Shown here: in pieces, positions 41,364 to 49,146 of the stretch
Position numbering within the stretch: position 1 is the first letter of the stretch
Layout: each line of letters opens with the position of its first letter
Assembly: GCA_030148225.1 (NCBI GenBank)
Contig: JASBTX010000004.1
Span: 1 to 64,000 of the forward strand
Source of the DNA: Paracoccaceae bacterium
GTDB taxonomy: Bacteria; Pseudomonadota; Alphaproteobacteria; Rhodobacterales; Rhodobacteraceae
Reading direction: 5' to 3'
Length of the DNA stretch: 64,000 bases
Translations under genes and position numbers: made by a program
Notes under the pieces: model-generated
Told to the model about the DNA's origin: nothing
The model's input: the letters and a program-made list of their open reading frames with translations, nothing else
Databases searched by the model: none

Positions 41364-41822
41364 TCAGACCGGCAGCGGCGCGTCGGTCTTGAGCTGTTCC
41401 ATCACCAGCTGGCTTTGTACCCGGTTTACCGCCGGGTGCGGCAGCAGGATATCCTGTATCAGCCTGTTCAGTGCCGAAAGATCGGCACAATAAATGCGCA
41501 GCAGATAGTCGGCCTCGCCCGTCAGTATCCACGCATCGGTGACCTCGGGCTGGGTCTCGACCAGCGTGGCGAAACTGCGCGCGCCCTCGACCCCGTGGCT
41601 TTGCATCTGGACCTGAACAAAGGCCTGTACCATCAGCCCGACCTGTTCCGGGGCGACGCGGGCGGCATAGCCCCTGATCATACCGTCGGCCTCAAGCCGC
41701 TGACGTCGGCGCCCGGCCTGACTGGTTGAGAGGTTCATCAGCTCTGCCAGTTCATGTGCGGGCATCTGCCCGTTTCGCTGCAGTGCGGATATCAGGCGTT
41801 TATCGGTGTCATCCAGCTTCAT
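41364..41822 (-). CDS. Lrp/AsnC-family transcriptional regulator
   Basis: 152-residue regulator. The N-terminal AsnC HTH runs KLDDTDKRLISALQRNGQ to LMNLSTSQAGRRRQRLEADG (2-50) and is followed by the RAM effector domain with GLMVQAFVQVQM, VTDAWILTGEADYLLRI and a C-terminal VNRVQSQLVME. The start MKLDDTDKR at 41822 is family-typical. It is divergent from hppD with 135 bases between, and a perfect CGCATCA-N10-TGATGCG dyad begins ten bases upstream of its start. Lrp proteins next to hppD generally respond to aromatic amino acids, so control of tyrosine/phenylalanine breakdown is likely. Confidence 0.92.
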   Translation of the reverse strand: MKLDDTDKRLISALQRNGQMPAHELAELMNLSTSQAGRRRQRLEADGMIRGYAARVAPEQVGLMVQAFVQVQMQSHGVEGARSFATLVETQPEVTDAWILTGEADYLLRIYCADLSALNRLIQDILLPHPAVNRVQSQLVMEQLKTDAPLPV

Positions 41823-41832
41823 GCTCAAACTA

Positions 41833-41856
41833 CGCATCATCTATGTATTTGATGCG
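41833..41856. promoter_or_regulatory. Dyad CGCATCA-N10-TGATGCG, putative Lrp operator
   Basis: Perfect seven-base arms 10 bases apart, in the lrp-hppD divergent gap and next to the lrp start. Size and position fit an Lrp/AsnC dimer site that would autoregulate lrp. A TATAAT hexamer at 41919-41924, upstream of hppD, could be the -10 of the divergent promoter. Confidence 0.55.
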
Positions 41857-41957
41857 AAGTTAACGCGATTTTACATCTATATACAGCACAAAACGCGCAG
41901 ACATAACAGGCCCCGGCATATAATTCAGGAGAAACCGCAATTTGACCGAGGTGCAAG

Positions 41958-43067
41958 ATGGGTCCGTTTCCGCATGACGCTCCGAAAGCGACGATTTCCC
42001 CTGAGAATCCAGCCGGGACAGACGGCTTTGAATTTGTCGAGTTTGCCCATCCCGATCCCGACCATCTGCGGGCGCTGTTTACCCGCATGGGATATGTCCA
42101 CACCGCGACGCACAGAGCCCGTCAGATCGAACTCTGGCAGCAGGGTGATATCACCTATGTCCTGAATGCCGAACCCGGATCATTCGGAATGCGCTTTGTC
42201 GACGATCATGGGCCCTGCGCCCCTTCGATGGCGTGGCGCGTTGTCGATGCCGCCCACGCGTTCGATCACGCGGTCAGCCTGGGTGCGACACCCTATGAAG
42301 GCGACGACAAGGTGCTGGACGTTCCGGCGGTGATGGGCATCGGCGGCAGCTTGCTCTATTTCATTGATACCTATGGCGACGGTGGTTCAGCCTATGATGC
42401 GGAATATGAATTCACGGTGCCGGGTGAACACCCCGCCGGTGTCGGTTTCTACTATATCGATCACCTGACCCATAATGTCATTCGTGGCAATATGGACACC
42501 TGGTACCGGTTCTATCGCGATACCTTCAATTTCCGCGAAATCCGGTTTTTCGATATCGAGGGTAAGATGACGGGCCTCACGTCGCGTGCCCTGACATCAC
42601 CCTGCGGGCGCATCCGCATTCCCATCAACGAAAGTTCGGATGACAAGAGCCAGATCGAGGAATACCTCAAACGCTATAATGGCGAGGGGATTCAGCACAT
42701 CGCCGTAGCGACCGAGGATATCTATACAGCCACCGACAGGATTTCGGAGAACGGCCTGAAATTCATGCCGGCCCCGCCTGACACCTATTACGATCTCAGC
42801 CATGACCGCGTGCCCGGCCACCGCGAACCGGTCGAGCGGATGAAGAAGCACGGCATTCTGATCGACGGTGAAGGTGTGGTTGATGGCGGCGAGACACGTA
42901 TCCTGCTTCAGATATTCTCGAAAACCGTGATCGGCCCGATCTTCTTTGAATTTATCCAGCGCAAAGGCGATGACGGTTTTGGCGAAGGCAATTTCAAGGC
43001 CCTGTTCGAAAGCATCGAGGCCGATCAGATCAAACGTGGTGTTCTGAACGACGATCAGGCGGCCTGA
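41958..43067 (+). CDS. hppD: 4-hydroxyphenylpyruvate dioxygenase
   Basis: 369-residue non-haem iron dioxygenase converting 4-hydroxyphenylpyruvate to homogentisate in tyrosine degradation. Two VOC-type halves; the iron ligands are His169 (YYIDHLTHNV), His247 (GIQHIAVAT) and Glu331 (IFFEFIQRKG), and the conserved tail GFGEGNFKALFESIE is intact. GAGG lies six bases before the ATG. It is divergent from its likely Lrp regulator and converges, four bases apart, on a class IV aminotransferase. The next enzymes (homogentisate dioxygenase and so on) are not in this window. Confidence 0.96.
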   Translation: MGPFPHDAPKATISPENPAGTDGFEFVEFAHPDPDHLRALFTRMGYVHTATHRARQIELWQQGDITYVLNAEPGSFGMRFVDDHGPCAPSMAWRVVDAAHAFDHAVSLGATPYEGDDKVLDVPAVMGIGGSLLYFIDTYGDGGSAYDAEYEFTVPGEHPAGVGFYYIDHLTHNVIRGNMDTWYRFYRDTFNFREIRFFDIEGKMTGLTSRALTSPCGRIRIPINESSDDKSQIEEYLKRYNGEGIQHIAVATEDIYTATDRISENGLKFMPAPPDTYYDLSHDRVPGHREPVERMKKHGILIDGEGVVDGGETRILLQIFSKTVIGPIFFEFIQRKGDDGFGEGNFKALFESIEADQIKRGVLNDDQAA

Positions 43068-43071
43068 GCGC

Positions 43072-44007
43072 CTAGGGATCAGCCTGCGCCGCGATATCCC
43101 GCGCAATCAACTGCTTGTACAGCTCGCGTAGGCGGGTGGTAACCGGCGTGTCGCCGGTGCCGATCGGCTTGCCGTCAATCGATGCCACGCGTGTCTGGGC
43201 GCCGAATGTACCGGTCAGGAACGCCTCATCTGCGCTGTAGGTCTCGTAAAGCGAAAAGTTCTTTTCATATACCGGTATGGCGTTGGTCCGGCACAGATCG
43301 ATGACCTTTTGCCGGGTGACACCGGCCATGCAGTAGTCCCCGGTCGATGTCCAGACCTCGCCCTTGCGGACGATAAAGAAATTGCAGGCATTCGTCGTGT
43401 TCACGAACCCATGCGGGTCCAGCATCAGCGCCTCATCGGCGCCCGCGGCCTCGGCCTGAAGGCAGGCGATCACGCAATTCAGTTTGGAATGGCTGTTCAG
43501 CTTGGCATCCTGGCTCATCGGCAGACCGCGCACTTGGGGAACGGTGGCCAGCGTGATGCCAGCGCCCGCCAGATGATCAACCGGTTTCGAATGCTCCATG
43601 ATGATCACCACGGTGGGCCCCGACCGGCTCAGCGACGGATGCTGGAACGGCTTGGCCTTGACCCCGCGCGTCACCATCAGCCGGCAATGCACGTCATGGG
43701 TCATGCCATTGGCATCGGCAGTGCGTTTCAGCGCCGCGCGGATACCATCGCGATCCATGCCGACATCCAGTGAAATGGTTTTGCAGGCGCCAAAGAACCG
43801 GTCCATGTGATCGTCGAAAAACGCCCATTTCCCATCATATAGCCTCATCCCCTCCCACATGCCGTCACCCAGCATGAAACCGGAATCGTAGACCGAAATC
43901 CGCGCCTCGTCGCGGTGCAGGATCTCGCCATTGACATAGATCCTGATATCGCGGTTTCGTGCATCTTCCTCGGCGTCATGTGTGGTTTTCTTGCCCGTGT
44001 CGGTCAT
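43072..44007 (-). CDS. Class IV aminotransferase (D-amino acid/branched-chain type)
   Basis: 311-residue fold-type IV PLP enzyme. Marks: ISVYDSGFMLGDGMWEGMRL (about 37-56), the Schiff-base Lys in LNSHSKLNCVI, AGADEALMLDPHGFVNTTNA and YCMAGVTRQKVIDLC. The family covers branched-chain aminotransferase, D-amino acid transaminase and aminodeoxychorismate lyase; the DSGFMLGDG and VNTTNACNFF pattern and the single copy beside catabolic genes suggest a D-amino acid or (R)-amine transaminase, not ilvE. The start at 44007 (MTDTGKK) is chosen to avoid an implausible 17-residue extension. It converges on hppD and is divergent from a TauD-type dioxygenase. Confidence 0.85.
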   Translation of the reverse strand: MTDTGKKTTHDAEEDARNRDIRIYVNGEILHRDEARISVYDSGFMLGDGMWEGMRLYDGKWAFFDDHMDRFFGACKTISLDVGMDRDGIRAALKRTADANGMTHDVHCRLMVTRGVKAKPFQHPSLSRSGPTVVIIMEHSKPVDHLAGAGITLATVPQVRGLPMSQDAKLNSHSKLNCVIACLQAEAAGADEALMLDPHGFVNTTNACNFFIVRKGEVWTSTGDYCMAGVTRQKVIDLCRTNAIPVYEKNFSLYETYSADEAFLTGTFGAQTRVASIDGKPIGTGDTPVTTRLRELYKQLIARDIAAQADP

Positions 44008-44129
44008 GGCTGGCCTTTCTGTTTCACCCGACACTACCAAGACACCCGCCCGTCTCAAGGTCGCAAATGAACAAGACGCGGCAGGCTCTGCGTTTAGGCT
44101 TGGCCCGGTGACAGAAGCGGAGGACGGAC

Positions 44130-44948
44130 ATGCAGATCAACAAGGTGACACCCGCAATCGGTGCGATAATCGACGGTGTTGATTTTTCACGCCCGATCAC
44201 AGCCGACATGCTGGACGAGATATACGCGGCCCTTGTCGACAACCTCGTCATTTTCTTCCGCGGCACGGATATCTCACCCGCCACACATCTGGAATTTGCC
44301 CGGGGGTTTGGTGCGCTGGATGATCCTCATCCGCTCTATCCCCATGTTGACGGGTTTGATCGCATCATGAAGCTTGAAAACAACAGCTCCGCACCGCCCG
44401 ACACCAATAGCTGGCACACCGATCTGACTTTTAAGACCGAGCAGCCTTTTGCGTCGGTTCTGGTCGCCCGGTCCGTTCCCGAAGTTGGTGGCGATACCAT
44501 GTGGTCAAGCTCGATTGCGGCTTACGACCGTTTGCCGGACGGGTTGAAATCCGATCTGGAAGGGCTGAAGGCCGTGCATGACATGGGCGATTTCCGCAAC
44601 AATTTCGGGAAAAGCGCCGAGGCGCTGAACGACGGCATGGCACGTTTTGGCAACAACATCCGGCCCCTGATCGGCACGCATCCGGTATCAGGCCGCAGGT
44701 TCCTGAATTTCAACGAGGCCTTCGTGACCCATATCATCGGGCTGACGACAAATGACTCCAACGCGCTGCGCACGCTTTTGGCCAATCACATGAACAAGCC
44801 CGAAGATCAGATGCGCTGGCGCTGGCGGGCAGGCGATATCGCCATGTGGGACAATCGCGCCACCATGCACTATGCCGTGGCCGACTATTTACCGGCCTAT
44901 CGCTGCATGAACCGCGTCACCATCGTGCGCGACGCCCGCGCAGGGTGA
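44130..44948 (+). CDS. TauD/TfdA-family 2-oxoglutarate-dependent dioxygenase
   Basis: 272-residue Fe(II)/2-oxoglutarate dioxygenase. The facial triad is His96 and Asp98 in NSWHTDLTF and His247 in TMHYAVADY, with the 2-oxoglutarate-binding Arg in the following NRVTIVR. The N-terminus (QINKVTPAIGAIIDGVDFS) is the family start. Members hydroxylate taurine, 2,4-D, alkylsulfates and similar carboxylates or sulfonates, splitting off sulfite, phenol and so on. No sulfonate ABC transporter is adjacent, so taurine use cannot be concluded. It converges on an amidohydrolase one base away. Confidence 0.9.
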   Translation: MQINKVTPAIGAIIDGVDFSRPITADMLDEIYAALVDNLVIFFRGTDISPATHLEFARGFGALDDPHPLYPHVDGFDRIMKLENNSSAPPDTNSWHTDLTFKTEQPFASVLVARSVPEVGGDTMWSSSIAAYDRLPDGLKSDLEGLKAVHDMGDFRNNFGKSAEALNDGMARFGNNIRPLIGTHPVSGRRFLNFNEAFVTHIIGLTTNDSNALRTLLANHMNKPEDQMRWRWRAGDIAMWDNRATMHYAVADYLPAYRCMNRVTIVRDARAG

Positions 44949-44949
44949 T

Positions 44950-46116
44950 CTAACCCAACACCTCGGGCAGTTTTCCGGCAGGTGGGGTGTTGCGGCTGCG
45001 GTGGCTGCGGATCACCCCGTCGATCACCGTCATGCCGACACCCGGCAGGTTGCCCAGCTGGATCGATTCCAGAATGGTTTTGCCGGGCGCATGCTGGGCC
45101 TGATCCATCAGCACGAAATCGGCGCAATATCCGGCCTCCATCAATCCGGTGTCCAGTTCACGCTGGCGCGCCGTGTTGCCGTTGCCGAAACACATGGCAA
45201 TCTCGGCAGGCACATTACCAAGGCTCGACAGCATCGCGATCATCCTCAGGATACCCAGCGGCTGCACACCTGATCCTGCCGGTCCGTCAGTGCCCAGGAT
45301 CACGCGGTCCAGCTGATCCAGTTCGCGCGCCGTGTTCAGCGTCAGCAGCGCCGCGCGCTCATTGCCGTTATGCACGATTTCCAGCCCGGCCTGGCAGCTC
45401 TCGCACAGGCAAACGATCTGATCATCCGGCAGCGCGGAATGTCCGCCATTGATATGGCCGATTACATCCGTCCCGGCCTCGAGCACGATATCAGCATCGA
45501 TCAGCCCCGATCCGGGGATCGAGGGGCCACCGGTATGAATGGTCGACTGCATCCCGTATTTCCGCGCCCAGTCGATCATCTTTTTCGCGGTCGGCCCGTC
45601 CTTGACCGTGCCCAGCCCGACTTCGCCGATCAGGGTGACGCCTGCATCGGCCATATCCTTGAAATCCTGTTCTTCCATCCCTTGCTCGATCACCGGCGCA
45701 CCGGCATGCACCTTGACGCCCGAGGGGCGGAAATTTTCGTACCAGCGCTGCGCGGCAATCGCCATCGCCTTCAGACCGACGATATCCTTGGGCCGGCCCG
45801 GCATATGCACCTCTCCGGCGGAAATCAGCGTTGTCACGCCACCATTCAGGGTGGAATCGATCCAGTGCAGCTGTTGCTGGCGCGGCGTATAATCACCCAC
45901 AACGGGATGAATGTGACTGTCGATCAGTCCGGGCGCGATGGTCACGCCGTGGGCGTCGACAATCGTGGCCGCCCCGGATGTATCGAGGTCTTTCTCATAT
46001 CCCACTGCGGTGATTTTCCCGTCGACGGCGACAACGCAGTCACCATCCTGAATGGGCGCTTCGATCTTGCCGGTCAGGATCAGCCCGATATTCCGGATTA
46101 CCAGCTTTTCGCTCAT
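44950..46116 (-). CDS. Enamidase-like amidohydrolase
   Basis: 388-residue cytoplasmic amidohydrolase with the dihydroorotase/imidazolonepropionase-style fold. Metal-site motifs: APGLIDSHIHPVVGD (about 66-80), GEVGLGT, QSTIHTGGPS, VIGHINGGHSA and VILGTDGPAGSG. The pattern, including the N-terminal IRNIGLILTGKIEAPI and GLMEAGYCADFVLMD, resembles enamidase, which opens a tetrahydropyridone ring in nicotinate fermentation, and relatives acting on other cyclic amides. GGAGGAAGG precedes the ATG at 46116. It is a single gene between the dioxygenase and otnC, 75 bases from the latter. Substrate unproven. Confidence 0.85.
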   Translation of the reverse strand: MSEKLVIRNIGLILTGKIEAPIQDGDCVVAVDGKITAVGYEKDLDTSGAATIVDAHGVTIAPGLIDSHIHPVVGDYTPRQQQLHWIDSTLNGGVTTLISAGEVHMPGRPKDIVGLKAMAIAAQRWYENFRPSGVKVHAGAPVIEQGMEEQDFKDMADAGVTLIGEVGLGTVKDGPTAKKMIDWARKYGMQSTIHTGGPSIPGSGLIDADIVLEAGTDVIGHINGGHSALPDDQIVCLCESCQAGLEIVHNGNERAALLTLNTARELDQLDRVILGTDGPAGSGVQPLGILRMIAMLSSLGNVPAEIAMCFGNGNTARQRELDTGLMEAGYCADFVLMDQAQHAPGKTILESIQLGNLPGVGMTVIDGVIRSHRSRNTPPAGKLPEVLG

Positions 46117-46191
46117 GCCTTCCTCCATCCGTTTGTTAGCAGGCTAACGGTAGATGGCTTCAGGTCAAGTCGTGGCTGACATACGTGGCGG

Positions 46192-46836
46192 CTACCAGTC
46201 CACGTCAAATTCACGCACGATGCGCTCCACCTCGGCCCGGCTCAGTGCGTTGATCGGCAGTCCCCGGGTCAGCAGCGCCAGCTTGGCGGTTTCCTCAAGC
46301 TCTTCGATGGCATAGGTGGCGGCAAACACGTCCTTGCCGGCCACAACCGGCCCGTGATTGGCCAGCAGAACGGCAGAATGTCGCCCGGCCAGGCCACGAA
46401 CGGCCTGTCCCATCGCCGGATCGCCCGGCATGTAAAACGGCAAGAGCCGCACCTTGCCCAGCCGCATGATCGCATAGGGTGTCAGGGGCGGCAGTACGTT
46501 TTCCGCATCAGTGCCGGGCAGCATCGACAGCGCGACCGAATGGGTCGAGTGCAGATGCACAACCGCACCGGCGCTGCGCCGAGTGTCATAAAACGCGGTA
46601 TGCAGCGGGATTTCCTTGGTCGGTGCATCGCCCGAGATCAGGTTGAATTCACCATCCAGATGGCTGATCCGCGCCGGGTCCAGAAACCCCATGGAACTGC
46701 CCGTCGGTGTCATCAGCACCGTGCCATCCGACAGCCGGGCCGAGATATTACCGGTTGATCCGCCGGTCAGGCCGCGGTCGAACAGGGATTTGGCAATCCT
46801 GCAGATGTCTTCGCGCAGGCGCGACGCTTCGCTCAA
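46192..46836 (-). CDS. otnC: 3-oxo-tetronate 4-phosphate decarboxylase
   Basis: 214-residue class II aldolase/adducin-family protein. Conserved: GLTGGSTGNISAR with the phosphate loop, LMTPTGSSMGFLDP, EIPLHTAFYDTR, VVHLHSTHSVALSM with the HxH zinc site and ANHGPVVAG with the third His. In the DUF1537-linked pathways OtnC decarboxylates 3-oxo-tetronate 4-phosphate, made by OtnK, to dihydroxyacetone phosphate. Its start overlaps the otnK stop (ATGA), so the pair is coupled. This makes the locus a four-carbon sugar-acid (threonate or erythronate) route. Confidence 0.92.
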   Translation of the reverse strand: MSEASRLREDICRIAKSLFDRGLTGGSTGNISARLSDGTVLMTPTGSSMGFLDPARISHLDGEFNLISGDAPTKEIPLHTAFYDTRRSAGAVVHLHSTHSVALSMLPGTDAENVLPPLTPYAIMRLGKVRLLPFYMPGDPAMGQAVRGLAGRHSAVLLANHGPVVAGKDVFAATYAIEELEETAKLALLTRGLPINALSRAEVERIVREFDVDW

Positions 46837-48065
46837 TGGTCCGTCCTCATCGTCTCCAGCGCCTCGGCAAAGAAATCGAGCCCGCCGAAATTCCCGGATT
46901 TCAATGCAATGGCCACCGGCTGATCGGCAGCGATCCGCATGGCCGGAACACCCACCGCAATGCGCGGCCCGATATGCAGCGTCTCTGCGTTCAGCCCTTT
47001 CACCACCGCGCCCGATGTCTCACCGCCGGCGACAACAACGCGGGTAACGCCGCCCGCTACCAGTCGCGCGGCGAGATCAGCAAAAAGCCCCTCGATCGCG
47101 TCGGCTGCGACCGCTGCGCCATGTTTTTGCTGAACCGCTCGCAGCTTCTCGGGATCGGCGGACGAATAGATGAGCGGTGGTGCCGGTTGCCCGAGCACCC
47201 ATGCGGCCAGCTCTGCAGCCGTCAGCTGCCCCGACAGGATCGCATCAACCCCGACCTCGCGCGACGGGGCGATGGCGCGATAACGCGCTACCTGTTCGCG
47301 GGTGGCCCGGCTGCACGAGCCCGAGATGACGACCCCCTTGCCATCTATGGCTGCCCAGCCGGGCGTTTTCCCGCTTAGCCCGAAATTCGCGGGCAGCCCC
47401 AGCGCGATACCCGACCCGCCGCAGATCAGCGGCTGCGCCCGGCAGGCCCGGCCAATTGCCACAAGGTCGCTGTCGCGAATGGCGTCGATGATCACATAAC
47501 AATGGTCCCGTGGCATGGCGGCCGCGATGGCATCGGTCCCCTGCATGACGGTTTCAGCGGCGATATGGGCGATATTTATCTGCGTCTGGCGGCCCAGAAC
47601 CCGGCGCAGGTCAGGATCGGTCATCGGTGTCAGCGGATGATCCTGCATGCCGCTCTCGTTCAGGAGCGTGTCGCCGACGAAAAGATGCCCCTGATAGACG
47701 CTGCGCCCATAATCGGGCAGGGCAGGGCATATGGCCACCGGCCCGGCATCCAGCTGATGGCTCAGCGCATCAAGGACCGGGCCGATATTCCCCTGATCGG
47801 TACTGTCAAAGGTTGAACAGACCTTGAAAACAATTTGCTCGGCGCCCTGAGCGTGCAGCCATTCGGCCGCCGCAAGCGATTGTTCAACAGCCTCATCCAC
47901 CGGGCAGGTCCGCGATTTCAGCGCCACGACCCCCGCATCCAGATCAGCCGTGGCGGAGGTGCCGGGCACACCCACGAACTGGGCAACGCGCATACCGCCC
48001 TCGGCCAGAAAAAGCGCGATATCGGACGCCCCGGTGAAATCATCCGCTATGACCCCGATTTTCAT
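46833..48065 (-). CDS. otnK: 3-oxo-tetronate kinase (DUF1537 family)
   Basis: 410-residue four-carbon acid sugar kinase. The N-terminal substrate domain starts KIGVIADDFTGASDIALFLAEGG (2-24) with the catalytic DDFTGA; the C-terminal nucleotide-binding domain has VVISGSCSRATREQV, VVVAGGETSGAVVKGL and IGPRIAVGVPAM. It phosphorylates 3-oxo-tetronates at C4, and OtnC finishes the job. The 5' end overlaps the upstream hydrolase stop (ATGA). The usual dehydrogenase (LtnD/DenD) and isomerase (OtnI) are absent nearby; the isopropylmalate-dehydrogenase-family protein or the Gfo/Idh/MocA enzyme across the transporter could supply the oxidation. Confidence 0.93.
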   Translation of the reverse strand: MKIGVIADDFTGASDIALFLAEGGMRVAQFVGVPGTSATADLDAGVVALKSRTCPVDEAVEQSLAAAEWLHAQGAEQIVFKVCSTFDSTDQGNIGPVLDALSHQLDAGPVAICPALPDYGRSVYQGHLFVGDTLLNESGMQDHPLTPMTDPDLRRVLGRQTQINIAHIAAETVMQGTDAIAAAMPRDHCYVIIDAIRDSDLVAIGRACRAQPLICGGSGIALGLPANFGLSGKTPGWAAIDGKGVVISGSCSRATREQVARYRAIAPSREVGVDAILSGQLTAAELAAWVLGQPAPPLIYSSADPEKLRAVQQKHGAAVAADAIEGLFADLAARLVAGGVTRVVVAGGETSGAVVKGLNAETLHIGPRIAVGVPAMRIAADQPVAIALKSGNFGGLDFFAEALETMRTDH

Positions 48066-48859
48066 GATGCTGATCCGGTCATCCGGCCCCGGTCCAGCCG
48101 CGTGATCGCCGCGTCCGCGCCTTGCGGAAAATACGTCCGCACCAGCGGGTCATGGCCCGGAACGATCAGATCGGGTGAACTGGCCAGTTGCTCCAGCCGG
48201 TCAAATCCCCGCAGCATATCCTCAAGATCAACAACGATGGGAAAGGGTTTGCGCCGGGTCAGGTTTTCATAAAAATGCGCGGCGTCGGACGCGAGCACCA
48301 GAAAACCCGCCTCGGTACGGACCCGCACCGCCTGCAGTCCCCGGCTATGGCCGCCGATACAATGCACGGTGACGCCATCCGCGATTTCCCCGTCGCCCTC
48401 GTGAAACACCACCTTACCGGCATAAAGCCGCCGCACGGCCTCGCAGATATGACCGGCGGTAAAGGGCATGCGCAGAACGTCGTGGCACATGCACGGACCC
48501 GTGGCATAGGCCATCTCGGCGGCCTGCATGTGCAGGCGCGCATTGGGAAAGAGGTGCAGACCACCGGCGTGGTCATAATGCAGATGGGTCACGATGACCT
48601 GATCGATATCCGCCGCGCGGATGCCCAGTGGCGCCAGCGCCGCATCGGGCGCCGTCCGGATCGGACGGCCCCGCGCCGCGGCCTCGTCATCGTCATAACC
48701 GGTATCAACCAGAATCACTTCGTCGCCACGCCTGAGGACCCACATGAAATAATCCATCGGGTGGGGCGCCGCATGATCATCATCCAGGATGAAACTGTCC
48801 TGACGTGTACGCCCGTTCCTGTCGGCATATTTGACGGCGTGAACCTCCCACGTGGTCAC
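48062..48859 (-). CDS. Metallo-beta-lactamase-fold lactonase, AHL-lactonase-like
   Basis: 265-residue MBL-fold hydrolase of the AiiA/AttM group. Motifs: VILVDTGYDDDEAAARGRP (about 49-67), the di-metal signature VTHLHYDHAGGLHLF, IGGHSRGLQAVRV, LASDAAHFYENL and IVPGHDPLV. AttM-type proteins hydrolyse N-acyl homoserine lactones or other gamma-lactones. In this operon, between sugar-acid genes and an ABM monooxygenase, opening a sugar-acid lactone (threono- or erythronolactone) before OtnK is a better fit than quorum quenching. Overlaps both neighbours by four bases. Confidence 0.87.
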   Translation of the reverse strand: MTTWEVHAVKYADRNGRTRQDSFILDDDHAAPHPMDYFMWVLRRGDEVILVDTGYDDDEAAARGRPIRTAPDAALAPLGIRAADIDQVIVTHLHYDHAGGLHLFPNARLHMQAAEMAYATGPCMCHDVLRMPFTAGHICEAVRRLYAGKVVFHEGDGEIADGVTVHCIGGHSRGLQAVRVRTEAGFLVLASDAAHFYENLTRRKPFPIVVDLEDMLRGFDRLEQLASSPDLIVPGHDPLVRTYFPQGADAAITRLDRGRMTGSAS

Positions 48860-49146
48860 GGCCAGACCTCGGCATAGGTGGCAATCGTCTTGTCGGCGAT
48901 CATATCGCCAGCCGCGGTGTTGAACGCATGAAAATGCGGGGTCTGCATATGCAGCTCGAATGCTGCCCGCGACGTGTATTTTTCATACAGGAATACTGCG
49001 TTTGCGTTTTCCGGGTCGCGGCAGATGTCAAACTGGATGCATCCGACCTCATCGGCGACGGAGGCGCGGGCGTTTTCCTGCATCAGCGGCATAAAGCGCG
49101 CCATCGCGCCCGGTTTGATCTCGAAACGCACGGTCACAACATACAT
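48856..49146 (-). CDS. Antibiotic biosynthesis monooxygenase (ABM)-domain protein
   Basis: 96-residue dimeric alpha-beta barrel protein. It starts YVVTVRFEIKPGAMARFM, has EVGCIQFDICRDPENANAVFLYEKYTS in pieces and ends with HFHAF plus a final helix, matching the YgiN/LsrG group. Members include quinol monooxygenases and the autoinducer-2 isomerase LsrG, acting on small oxidised sugars or quinols without a cofactor. Its ATG overlaps the tctA stop (TGATG) and its stop overlaps the MBL gene. With otnK/otnC adjacent, an LsrG-like isomerase role on a 3-oxo sugar acid, in place of the missing OtnI, is possible but unproven. Confidence 0.85.
   Translation of the reverse strand: MYVVTVRFEIKPGAMARFMPLMQENARASVADEVGCIQFDICRDPENANAVFLYEKYTSRAAFELHMQTPHFHAFNTAAGDMIADKTIATYAEVWP

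Noticed and set aside
44130-44948. Taurine dioxygenase tauD
   Set aside because: The iron ligands fit the family, but no tauABC or sulfite handling genes are adjacent, so the substrate cannot be stated.
48062-48859. Quorum-quenching AHL lactonase system
   Set aside because: The fold matches AttM-type lactonases, but no luxI/luxR-like gene is nearby and the operon is for sugar acids, so I did not report it as quorum quenching.
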